Source: Cliona cf. orientalis
Taxonomy: Eukaryota; Porifera; Demospongiae; Clionaida; Clionaidae
Reading direction: 5' to 3'
NCBI GenBank assembly: GCA_963930775.1
Contig: OZ005693.1
Coordinates: 248,001-312,000, forward strand
Length of the DNA: 64,000 nucleotides
The position numbers were made by a program, and so were the translations under genes. Each line of letters begins with the position of its first letter. Position 1 is the stretch's first letter. The notes under the pieces are model-generated. The model was not told where the DNA came from, did no database searches, and was given only the letters and a program-made list of their open reading frames with translations. Of this stretch, positions 1-11,396 are shown piece after piece.

Positions 1-159
1 ATGTATAGACTATGTACTGTTGCCATAGCATTGTAGTGTTGATTACTCAACAGTTGGTAGTTATGTACCGTGACTGTATTAACTGTACTACCATAGATAT
101 ATACCAATCTACCATAAGAAATTAGCATTTTATGAATTTCTCATAACGTGTCTATATGA

Positions 160-700
160 GTGACTGACGACTCCAAAATTACTAACTTTACCAGCATTAC
201 CCTTGTCGCTGCTGTCGCCTACGGCACCAATATTACTAATTTTACCAATTTTACCAACTTTACCAGCATTACCCTTGTCACTGCCGTCGCCTACGGCACC
301 AATATTACTAATTTTACCACTTTACCAGCATTACCATTGTCGTTGCTGTCGCCTACGACACCAATATTACTAATTTTACCAATTTTACCAACTTTACCAG
401 CATTACCCTTGTTGCTGCCGTCACCTACGGCACCAAAATTACTAACTTTACCAATTTTACCAACGTTACCAGCATTAAATTACCCTTGTCACTGCCGTCG
501 CCTACGGCACCAATATTACTAATTTTACCAATTTTACCTACTTTACCAGCATTACCATTGTCGTTGCTGTCGCCTACGGCACCAAAATTACTAACTTTAC
601 CAATTTTACCAACTTTACCAGCATTACCCTTGACGCTGCCGTCGCCTACGGCACCAATATTACCAATTTTACCAATTTTACCAACTTTACCAGAAAAGTG
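160..700. repeat. 72-bp minisatellite, about seven units
   Basis: The anchor GCCTAC (once ACCTAC) recurs near 217, 289, 351, 423, 500, 572 and 644, giving spacings of 72, 62, 72, 77, 72 and 72 bp. Each unit contains shorter subrepeats of the type TTTTACCAA. Because 72 is a multiple of three, long Pro/Leu/Thr-rich open frames arise by chance. The 62- and 77-bp units break the frame, so I do not call it coding. It lies just upstream of the first visible SSUH2 exon and is probably intronic. The rest of 1-782 is AT-rich with nothing else recognisable. Confidence 0.9.
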
Positions 701-782
701 CTTTTTTAAAATATTTTTTCCCTACGTAGTATTAGATTAAGTACGGTATGTTCCTTTGTTAATTAAACGTGACTGTGTGCAG

Positions 783-2550
783 GTCAGGTGATTGATGGTC
801 CCCAGAATGGCCCCGCCCCCGGTCCGTGGGATATAGCGGCTCAGCCGAACGGGATGTTCTCCAACCACGATAAGAGCTTTGAGGTCCCCCACACTGCCTC
901 CGTCAAGTCGTGCCACAACTGCATGGGCGTCGGAATGAACAGGTGCTGGAGGTGCCACGGACGAGGAAGGGTGAGTCATGTGACTGTTGTCACTGAATTG
1001 GGAAAGCCCCTTAGTTCACTAAGTGTAATGATGGCTGTAGTTGTTGGTATTTGGTAAGGGGTCGTCAAAATTTTGAAGTGTTCTGAAAAATCAACTTTTT
1101 TATGTTGTTAGGTGATCTGTGGTAGCTGCAATGGAACTGGTCGTCATTTGCGCACGGTAGTGCACCACGACCATCACCACCATCACCATGGACACCATCA
1201 CCATGGACACCATCACCACCATCACCATGGCCACTCCCACGTCGATACGGAGTCTGTCCCCTGCCTGCAGTGCAACGGCTCAGGACGGAAAAGGTATGAT
1301 AATTTATTATAGGGTGAAATTATTCAGAATGAGCATGAGGGCAGAGTATAATAATATTAATAATTATTATTGTCATGCTGAAAAATTTAGAGTTAAGGAG
1401 GAATTTAGGGGAGACTATTATAGTTACAGCGAGATAAATATTTTGTTTTCGATGAGGAGAATAATATGAAGCTGGGGTGGGGGCATAATGTTCATATAAG
1501 CATTAATTTTTTGTTACATACACAGATGATCAAATTATTTTTAGTTCTACTGGCATTAATTTCAGAGAACTAATTATCTTATTATCTTTGTCCTGATCAG
1601 GTGCTGGACGTGCCATGGGTGTGGTCAGGTGGAGTGCCAGCTCTGTCGCACTAGGGGCCAACTCAAGTGCTACATCAAACTCACCGTGGCCTGGAAGACG
1701 CACAAGAACGACCATGTTGTGGAGCGGACTGCCCTCCCCGATGAGTTGATCCGGGGGGCCCAGGGGCAGGAGGCCTTCAAGGATCAGCGGCCGAGGGTGG
1801 CCCCCGTCGCCACGTTCCCCGACCAAGCTGTCAACGACGCCTCACGGCGGCTCGTTGACGCCCATTCCACCTCCTTCCCCACTGAGAGGATCCTCATGCA
1901 AGTGAGTGGGCGAGGGGAACGCAGGCGGGAACGGGGGCGGGGGGCGAGGGGAGGACGATAAAATTGCAGAAATTTGTAACTTGAGCAGTAGTATTACAAC
2001 TTTAAAGTGTAAAAATTATTTAATTTAATAATAACTGGGTTAGTGGTTGTCCGGAGAGTGGTAGTATAAATTTGTACAAGTGATGAAATTACAACAGTTA
2101 GCTACTGTCTACACTTTTCATTGAAAAATGTCAGTGTATATCTATCGAGGAAGCCATTTGAATTTCTGATGTGTGCTCCATTAGAATAGTTATGTCAGAA
2201 ATCCAGCCATGACTTTGCCAAAAAGGCTTTCCATGTACCTACTAATTTTTGATCACAATTAATAGGAAATTGGGATAGTCAACCGCTGGTTCTTTCAGGA
2301 ACAGGAAACGAGCAGATGTGTAGTTGATCACTGTTCTCTAGAGAAATTCTAATAGGGTAATAGATTAGGATAATGTTTTTTTCCCCCTCTCTTCCATTCG
2401 TAGCGTCACTGGATACGAATCGTGCCCGTCTCTGAGGTGCAGTGCGACTACAAGGGCTCAAGGTTCAGCTACTGGGTGTACGGCCACAACAACCTTGTCT
2501 TCAACCCGGACTACCCCCAGAAGTGGTGCTGGGGCTGCACTGTGCTCTAG
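783..2550 (+). CDS. SSUH2: SSUH2-like protein with DnaJ-type CxxCxGxG zinc motifs (last four exons, 5' end missing)
   Basis: Exons 783-970, 1112-1293, 1601-1901 and 2404-2550 join in one frame (junction phases 0, 2, 0) and end at TAG 2548-2550. The first exon contains the family landmark IDGPQ and the motif CHNCMGVG, then CWRCHGRGR. Further Cys pairs follow (CGSCNGTG, CLQCNGSG, CWTCHGCG, CQLC), the array of zinc-binding knuckles typical of SSUH2 and DnaJ central domains. The protein ends in YPQKWCWGCTVL, like the family's conserved C-terminus. SSUH2 homologues in vertebrates are linked to tooth development, but the molecular role is unclear. Odd feature: exon 2 carries a 26-residue insert with 21 histidines (1163-1240) between two zinc knuckles. 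Upstream exons and the promoter lie left of the window or are not recognisable. Confidence 0.9.
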
Positions 2551-3300
2551 GCACCCTCGGCCAGTCCGGGCTAGCAACGAGAATGGCACATGCAAGAACT
2601 TGACAAAGATTGACAGGAGTGAGACACAGATTGATTTAGGTGTTAATTATAAGGAATTGTTTTTTGTTGTTGTTATTGTTTTCTGTTCTGTGATTCCCAA
2701 ATGCTTTGATCTTTTCTATTTTTAGCATTTTTAGGTTTGAGTATTTTTATGCACTGTAATTATAATATTGGTTTTATTGGACATGGTATGGTGCGTACTA
2801 GGCCTATAATTATTGTGTGCATATATAGTAGTTTTTACAATGACATGCTTCTATAGTATACATCTCCTAAGATTTTGTGCTCTACATACATGCCCGGTAT
2901 GTACAACTCCGCTAGCTAGTTGACATAATTTGTTTCCATGGCAATGCTCGATCTGGCAACAGGTAAGAGCTGTAACCATCCATCGATTCTGCTTATCCCG
3001 AGTTTTGATCTGCTGCACAAACGCACAAGAATTCACAGTGGAACAATAATATTGTTGCAAATATACAAACATTTCTTGTTTATGTACCACTGTTTGAACA
3101 GCAGTTGACTGAACATGCAGCATCATATTATTATAAAACGATTTGATGATTCAGCCCCCTCACATTGGCCTAGTTACATGTAATTAAATTGTCGGCGGGA
3201 GCTGATTAACCACTAATAGGATATGTGGCCGACCTGAGGAAGTAGAGTGATATCCGGTTTGATCGGAGACTATAATATAATTATTATGCATTATCGTGTT
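2551..3300. other. Intergenic stretch between SSUH2 and receptor A
   Basis: This holds the presumed 3' untranslated region of the SSUH2-like gene and AT-rich spacer. I see no convincing coding frame, RNA gene or repeat. Short open frames here lack splice context and similarity to anything else in the window. Confidence 0.6.
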
Positions 3301-3428
3301 ATCCGGCCACCGCGGAATTGAACTCCCGCACCTGACGTCACAGATTTTCCGCGCACGCGCACACCACAATAAAACGAGGTAGTGAAGCCATGCAACCACA
3401 CTATTGAGCCTTGTGGACTAGCCCATGC
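3301..3428 (+). promoter_or_regulatory. Likely promoter of receptor A: CRE and NRF1-like palindrome
   Basis: A perfect palindromic cAMP response element TGACGTCA is at 3333-3340. A GCGCACGCGCAC block at 3351-3362 matches the NRF1 consensus YGCGCAYGCGCR in its core. Both lie 70-100 bp before the first in-frame ATG. Binding is inferred from consensus only. Confidence 0.55.
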
Positions 3429-6400
3429 ATGCATATGATGATGAAGCTGCTGGCTTATCTCTCGATCTTTCCCTTCGTATCGACGACGCTGCTCTCTCTG
3501 CAGCCAACGATCCAAGCCAAGAAGTCTTCAGATCTCTCAGGCAGCAGTTTCGCGCCAGCCCGTCCGCGTGACACCAGAAGCGCAATGCCACCTGTGTCTC
3601 CAGCACATGACTCGTGCTTGAACAACGCAACGCGAGGATCTCGCGTCGAGTACACACTGGTAACTGCCAATTCTCCAGACTGCGAGGTTTCTCTGGTTGA
3701 CAACTTCCCCGTGAGAGTTCAGTACAGGCTGATACAGGAGACGAGTAATGGTGCGGATTCTCAATCATCTACTAAATGGATGGATCCCCTTTGCACGCCT
3801 TCTGTTATACCAGGTGAGAGCTTCCTTCACTCAAAGCAAACATTGTTAGTGAGTCTATTTCAAAGATATTGTATAAAGATGACTGTTAATTATAATAATA
3901 TAGACTCAGGCTGTGAAAATAACTTGACTTCATCAGCTGGTAATTTGCCAGTCCATGTCGCAGTGAGGTCTTATAGTCTTCAGTTGCCAAGTGACATCGA
4001 TCACATCAATGCTAGTCAGAGAGTTCAACTTCGTCTGGTCCAATCGGATCACAGAGGAGGATTCTGTGACTGTTGGGCTGTCTCTAATTTAAGGTTAACC
4101 TTGGTGGAATCCAGCAGCACCAATATTTCCCTAAAGTGAGAACTCCTAGCTAACTAAGTCACATGTACATTGTTAAATTCCTGCATTTTTGTTACAGTGA
4201 AGTTTGCAACACAAGTGGAGGAAGGTTTGATAGCTTATCGGCCTTCCTCGAACCTTATATGATAAACCAAAGTATGGTCAATGATTTGCTCACTTGCACA
4301 AGTCCACCAACTTCTACCAGCTCTTTTCTTGTTGGTTTTTGTCGCAATGGTAGTGCGAGTGTTCCTCGAGGGTTTGTCTCAGTTGAGCTTGGTGCTGAGA
4401 CCCAGTCACAGTGTGAGAATACTGCAGCTGTGGTGGACACTGGCAGACCTACTCCTCTAATGGGAGACCAATGTGATTCAATGCCACATGTGTGAGTTTA
4501 CTTTGCATAGATCATGAAATTTCTGTAATCTTGCCTCTACCATGCTTTTGACCCGCATGCGTTTAATAGCTGCTATCTGTTGAATAATACTATATTATAA
4601 TTATTGTATGTAGGAAAGTAAGATTTTCTCTCCTATTTGGTACAATAAATTCTTTTGATGAAGGGGTGGAGCTTTCATTTCGAAACTTGAACAGCAGTAG
4701 CAGAGAATGGATCCCGCTGATGTTCTTCACATCAAGAGATCCAAATGATCGAGATACAAGAATTAACATTGGGAATGTCAATACTTCCTCAAGTCAAGTC
4801 CAAATTCGAGGCTACAGTGTGCTTTATAATGTTGCTAATGATGCCAGTAGATCATTGAGCATCTGTGGCAGTGAGATCGTCCAAAATAATGGGATTTTCA
4901 ATCATATCCAGTTCCGATGGCTGCAGACAAATGCACAAAGGGTGGAAACAAATAGGGATACAGTTATGCTAGACGATGTTGAAATCTGCTCATATTTGAT
5001 TGAAAAATACCTGATCTTCGTCGACAATTTCAATAACCAAACTACCTTAGAGTAAGTGCATATTATTTTGATACTAATAATACGATTTTTGCTATCGTAT
5101 GTACAGTGGCAGTAGGTGGGCTAATTCACAGCGTGCAACAATAGAACAACGTCAACTTCAATTTGGAATGGCTGCACCTATATTTACTCCAACACCAAAT
5201 GGTTTAATCGGTAGTCGATGGGTATCCACTGTTTCCCTTAACCCCAACCCTCCTCCTCCTCAACTCAGCTATACCCTAATCACTGCGGCCGTGGCCACCT
5301 CTCCCTCAGCCTGTCTCAGCACTGATCCAACATTCATAGCACCACCTCTCAGGTTGGAGTATCGACGAGGGAGTCGTGATGGATGGAAAACACTTAACTA
5401 CCGTAAGGAAGTAACTGATATCACTGTCACTGAATGCATATTAATTTTAGCATGTTTAAACCTTCTGCAATCATTCTATAACTCTATAATATTAGATAAT
5501 GTCACGTCAGGAGACAGTTCGGCTACAACATTCATAACAGATTTGGACTACTACAGCGAGTACTTTCAGTTTCGTTTTGTTCAGTTGGATCACCGTGGAG
5601 GATTCTGTGACTGCTGGGCCGTGGCAAACCTCACTATCACATATCAGGGCTATACCAATGTGTTAAAGTAAGTCAGTGACATAATATTATTATGCATATG
5701 GAAGGCTAAACAACCATGGAGATGCATGCTATGCATGTACTGTTAGCACCTGCTTTTGAAGTTTCATGTGTATATTGGAGCCAAAGTGCAGAAAGGATGG
5801 GAGAGTAGGGAAGCAGATAACTTATCAATAATTATCAATAATTATTAGCCAATTATAGTGGTCTAGTAAACATAGTTGTTCATGCTGATATTTCCTCCTT
5901 CTCAATTTCAGGAAATTTTTGATTCCTCAATCTCAAATTAATACATTGCGTACCTTTCCCCCTTATTATAGTGAGACATGCACTGAAACGGGCAATATCA
6001 TACACAGCATGGACAACACAACCTATTATCGTTACTATGATGTCTTTGGCAACTCCCGTGGGGAGCTGCAGAGGAGTGGTGTGGCCGAACTGTGTGGGGG
6101 CAGTGCCAGTGTACCTCGAGGCTTTGCTACTCACAAGGCATACCTGAACAACTCTCAGTCCACTGGTGCTAGTGACCTATTGTCACCCTGTGATGATGAA
6201 TCGGTCGTCGTTGATGGCAAAGAAAATCCATTCACTGAATGCAATGACACGGAATTGAGAATGTAAGTCTGTAAGAATGAATTATGATGCACATTCAATA
6301 AAAGAAATCTCTTCGCAGAGAAGTAGCCTTTGATCTTGATTTTCTCACTGAGAGCGAATATTGCAACGATACTGTAGACAGTTTCCATGAAGGAGTTGAG

Positions 6401-9400
6401 CTGTCCTTCAGGAGCTTGGTACAAGATGAAGAAGAGATGACTCAGTCTGATGATGAATGGATTCCTCTGGTCTACTATGCCAGCAGTCTTGATCTTAGTG
6501 ATGGCAACGCCATTTTAGTTGTTGCGAATGGTACACCTATCAATGAAACAGGGGGGAGGTTCATGCTTAGGGGATACAGCGTGCCCTACATCATAGCAAG
6601 CAAAGATCGACATCGAGTAACTCTGTGCAGTGAAGCAGATCTTCTTGATTATCCGATGGAGTTTCGATGGCTGCAAACTTCCTCGATATCTCTAAACGGC
6701 AGAAGCACTGCAGAGGACATTATCCTGTTGGACAACATCAGTATAAGTCTACAGAACAGCTCTCACTCTGCTTCCCTCTTTGATGAGCGTTTTGATGAAG
6801 ACCCAAATTCACTACTGTAGGTTTCATAATGTACTTTGTCAATATAAGTAGCATTATTACTTGTGTTCATTAATTTATTTTGATGGTGCTTAGGAGCTCT
6901 GGTCTACTGAAGAAGGATAATGTTTGGCTATTGAATACTAGTTCTACTGTTAGTGATTGCGAGCCTATGAAGCAAGGTGGAGGAGCCCTTTTCTTCTACA
7001 CACAGCCAGCCAACACTTCTGAACCTCAGCCTAGCAGCGCTTCAGATGCTCCATTCACTAGAGCCACTATGATAAGTAGCCGTCAGCTTGTGATTGGTCC
7101 CCTGGACCCGGCAAATGTAACTCTAGAGCCCCGCCCACCGGCAACAATCACTCCTCCACCTAGCACTGATGGTAACAAAATTATTATTATTATTACGACA
7201 ATTAAATTTTATAAGTGTAATATGATTGCTATAGGAATTATGCCCACGACACAAGGTCAGAGTGCAGTAGAAAGTGAAACTCTTGAGATAATTGCTCGTG
7301 ATCCAAGAATATCTGGGATTCTGAGTTTGGTAAAAATGCAATTTTTGGGGATATGTATAATTTGTGTGTGCATAGCACGACTATTTGCATGGTAGTGTTA
7401 TTTACAAACATTGATTAACACAGATTGAGGAATCTCCCGAGATGGCCCTTCAAGTTCTGGCTTCTGTGTTGGGTGAGCCTGGAGGAGGAGGAGGAGAGGG
7501 AAATGGTTCCACTGCAGCTGATGATGATGATGTTGACCTCTCTGCAGCAGCCTACCTGCTCAGTCGGGTAGGCAGTGTTCTGGGGAATTCATCAGTGGAA
7601 CGAACAATAAGCGAAGTAAGCCTATAACTTCTTTGTCATATCAATTTACATAAAAGCATTGAATAAGACTGATTACATCTCATAACACTCCTCCCCGGAC
7701 CCCCCCCCCCCCCCCCCCCCCGGACCCCCCAAATTTAATGACATTGTATATTTTTTCATCAAAACTATTATCCACTCTGATGGTGATGTTTAGTCCATAT
7801 TTAAATCCCCCCCCCCCCCCCCCCCCCGGCCCCCCATTCAGTAATGATCCTTCCCCTTGGCATCTAACTACTATAGCACAATTATCATGCTGAATGCACT
7901 TGTGATGTATAATACACGCACACGTCAGGCATTTGTCTCTGTTGGTAACAATCTGCTGAACGCTGGTCAGAGAAGAACTGTCATGGGGGGAACTGGTGTA
8001 AGCTAATAGTTTGTCACTCATTTCTTTCACATTACTCAATTAGTCCGTTTCTATCCGTCTGCCCTGTGCAGGCGTCAGACGACACGGCTGGTAGCACTTT
8101 GCTTCAAGTGCTGGAGAGATTTGCTCTGAACAATCATGACGTTTCTCACCCACCTCCAACAAGCAACAACATCGGTATGATGGCATAACTAATTTTTTGT
8201 TCCTCTTTCTGTTGCATCCATATCGTCTGTATTCAGAGACAAAGAGAGGAATGTCTATTTTTGAAACAATAATATTTACAGTAATTGGTTGTTATATTTC
8301 TCTCTCTTTCCTCATGCAATTCTTTGCCCAATACACAAACGATGTCGTTGCTTTGAAGTATTTCATGTTCAAGAGCTGTTAATAGCTGAACCCGGCAAGT
8401 CAATAACTCCAATTGAGGAAGACGTCGCTGAAATAAGCATTCCAAGTGAAGTGCTGGCAAGCCAAGAAGATGGGAATCCAATCAGAATGGCCTCATTCCT
8501 ATTCAGAAACATGTCGGGCCTTCTACCACAAAGACTGAGCAGCAATGGAGCTGAAAATGATAGGTATGGTAGCACTACCACCTCCTTTGGTAGCCCATGG
8601 TGTTTATTCCACATACCTGTCAGTAATTTTTATGGAGGCCAGATACCTATGCTATACACTATGCACTGCCTTCCTCTGAGTCTCATAGTGAAGCCTGAAT
8701 GCCAAAGGATTTCCTATGATTCACAATGTGTAGGTTGTTTAGATCCATTACATAACTTTGGATCATAGTGACGAAAAATTGTGGCTTCTGTCACGTATTG
8801 AATGTATCACATCCTGCTATTAGCTATCTATAGGATTGGCATTAGCAATGGTGTGTGTGGTCAAATTGAAAGGATATTGAATAATATTATTGTTATGATT
8901 TGATCTTTGTGCAGTGATTCAGAGGGGGTGGTGTTTCGTTTGGCCTCTCCAGTCATCTCTGCCAGTTTCCAGTGTGATACTTGTACCACATCCAACCTCT
9001 CCACTCCAGTACAAGTCACATTCAGACACACTGAATATGATAGAGTATGTCTCAGAAACTAAAAAAATTATTTACAATGCTGCATCAACATGTAGTTAGA
9101 ATCATTAATATTCCATAGGTTTTGTTGGAAAACGATCGCAATAGTTCTGAAGTAAAGTGTGTCTTTTGGGACTTTGATGACACGTGAGTAATAAAACCCG
9201 ATAATTGTTTGTTTACCGTGAGTTATTTGAAAGTCATCAGTTTAAACACTTTTGCTCTTCAAAATTGGCAATTTACAATTTGGAGTTTGTAAATAGTAAT
9301 TGTCACCTCTCTTCCTCACACACACACACAGTCAACGTGAAGATGCTGTTCTCTTTGAAGGGCAGTGGTCAGAGGAAGGATGTCAGGTTAACCAAGATCT

Positions 9401-11195
9401 CTCCACACCCTCCATGACTGTCTGCGACTGCAACCATCTCACTAACTTTGCCATCTTGCTCAGCGCTCGACCTCCGACCTTTACACCGCCTCAAGCACTG
9501 GCGTTGCAAGTCATCGGCTATGTTGGAGTATCAATTTCACTGGTTGCCATGGCAGCAACTGTGTTTGTGTTCCTGTTCCAAAAGTAAGTAATGTATTTTC
9601 AGTCAAAGTTACAAAAATTTACTAACGTTTCCAAAATTAGGGCCCTTCGTACGATGCGTAACTACATTCACATTCAACTGTGTGTGACGCTGGCCATTGC
9701 TCAGATTATCTTTGTGGCTGGAATTGAGCCTCGTTTGGGGGAGGGGCATTTGGTGGGTGGAGTCCCAGTTGGCTGTCGATTGGTGGCTGTTCTCCTCCAC
9801 TACTGGTTCCTAGTCTCCTTCATGTGGATGCTGATGGAGGGCGTGGTCCTCTATGTTGCACTGGTCAGGGTCTTCATCAAGTCTCATGCTAGATACGTTG
9901 CAGCCTTCACCATTGCCAGCTATGGTAAGTATTGACAGAGACCATCTACATTGGTACTTAACAAGTAGCTATTTTCTCCAGGTTTGCCTCTGCTCTATGT
10001 TGGTGGTCTCACAGTACCTCTGGGCTTTGCTAGGAGTGAGGAGATGAGAAAGTATCAAAGCTATGACTATGGCTATGAGCAGGCGTAAGTAAAAAAAATG
10101 AGCTCTTCTCTTATAATAATAATCATGTACGTTTTCATCCCACGTTCAGCTGCTACTTGAATCCTGCCACTTCATTTGTCTGGTCACTGATTGCTCCGGT
10201 GATACTGATCCTGCTGGCTAACGTCGGCTTCTTCATAATGGCTGTTGTCATCATGTGCAGACACCAGAGGAGGCAGCAAGACAAGAACAAAACCAAACAA
10301 GTTAGGTAAGGACCAGGAAAGATGTCCATGACTGTACTGTACAATGTAATTGCTGGAATAATCCCAAATTTAGGCATTGGTTGAAGGCCTCCATCTCTCT
10401 GACTGTGGTGATGGGCATTACTTGGATCATTGGAGTTTTGGTGATAGAAGTTGAAGAGCTCTTTGCCCTTGCGTTCATCTTCACCATCTTTGTGGCCTTC
10501 CAAGGTCTCTTCATCTTTGTCATCTTTGTCCTGCTCTCAAAGCAAGTGAAAGAAAGCTACGCAAAATGGTGGAAGGCTAAAGTTGCTGAGTCCGATTTTC
10601 TCAGCAAACACTTTGGAGACAAGAGTATCGCTGCTTCTACCTTGGTAAATTTGCTACTTAGAGCTAGTACTAACTTACAAAATTATATTTTGATTTTGAT
10701 TTTTATGTTTCCCTCTTTTGGCAGACTACCCGACGCAGTGCTCCTTCAATATCATTCGCCAAGTCTAGTACTGCGCAGGAATCCAGTGAGGCAGCAGCTG
10801 GTGAGAAGTTTGAACTCTCTCAAAGTCGTGAAAACATCATTACAAATTCCTACATAGAAGAAGGGCCAGTGAATGACAAGGACGAGGAGAAACCTGTTCA
10901 AGACTTTGGAACTTCGTTCAATGTAATATTTGTCACGCGGCCCGACTCTGTCGCTTCGTGGAATATAATGAATAACGCCGACATAGAAAATGGATACATA
11001 AAAGAAGGTACTACTTGGCAGCAGCATGTAGCGCTAGAATATTAAATAGATAATGATGCTGTTCTGCTTTTCAATATAGGGTCGTCCAGTGATAATTTGG
11101 TGGAGATGGAGTTAAATGAAAACAGAGCAGTGCCTAATCACTATGTAGATAGTAGTGAGTTCATCCGGTACTCCCATGATAATACTCAACAATAA
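3429..11195 (+). CDS. Receptor A: adhesion GPCR with four reelin-like subrepeats (23 exons)
   Basis: Exons: 3429-3813, 3904-4135, 4198-4491, 4614-5051, 5107-5402, 5496-5667, 5972-6262, 6319-6816, 6894-7171, 7235-7329, 7424-7615, 7929-7997, 8072-8174, 8359-8563, 8915-9044, 9119-9183, 9332-9583, 9641-9924, 9982-10084, 10150-10305, 10374-10644, 10725-11007, 11080-11195; 1735 aa. The start is the first in-frame ATG before a hydrophobic signal peptide. Residues 30-870 hold four modules, each ending in HRGGFCDCWAVxNL or FRWLQ followed by a LDD/LDN block; a partial fifth follows. Then come GAIN (about 990-1245), GPS with CDCNHLT, and 7TM (about 1290-1560). The long Ser/Glu-rich tail is unique to A. 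Adhesion GPCRs normally self-cleave at HL|T and signal through G proteins. Introns 1 (90 bp) and 5 (93 bp) are open in frame, so retention is possible. The frame is intact throughout. Confidence 0.87.
7700..7827. repeat. Paired poly-C tracts in receptor A intron 11
   Basis: Two runs of 22 and 21 cytosines (7700-7721 and 7807-7827) are each followed by GG and a further C-run. They lie about 85 bp apart within the intron between the 7424-7615 and 7929-7997 exons. The complementary strand is G-rich and could form quadruplexes. Such runs are also prone to sequencing error. Confidence 0.9.
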
Positions 11196-11267
11196 TTTTC
11201 AATCAACATTAAATTTTTCATTTTTATCACTTCACTCAATTGATCATGCAATCACAATTACCAAGTT

Positions 11268-11309
11268 TGAGCATGCGCAGTCCTTCGCGCGCGTTTTTGC
11301 GCATGCTCA
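11268..11309 (+). promoter_or_regulatory. Inverted-repeat promoter element upstream of receptor B
   Basis: TGAGCATGCGCA at 11268-11279 is repeated perfectly inverted at 11298-11309, with a CGCGCG-containing spacer of 18 bp. Each arm contains a GCATGCGC NRF1-type half motif. It lies about 90 bp before the start codon of B and is the only GC-rich patch in the 201-bp gap between A and B. Confidence 0.5.
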
Positions 11310-11396
11310 TAAATCAACGTCTTGATTTCCTTCTGGGGGAGGAGTATCGAAGTATTCTTAACGCTCAAGGACCTCTCTAAAATTTACAAGTTTAAG

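Noticed and set aside
160-740. Pro/Leu/Thr-rich open frames over the minisatellite
   Set aside because: They come from the 72-bp period, shift frame where units are 62 or 77 bp, and have no splice or start context.
5919-5971. Upstream extension of receptor A exon 7 from the AG at about 5910
   Set aside because: The acceptor at 5971 alone gives the phase-2 join into NETC that matches the equivalent exon of the other subrepeats.
9609-9800. Repeated minus-strand frame beginning MEENSHQST opposite TM2-TM3 in every receptor
   Set aside because: It is conserved only because the sense exon is nearly identical in all copies. No start or splice evidence on the minus strand.
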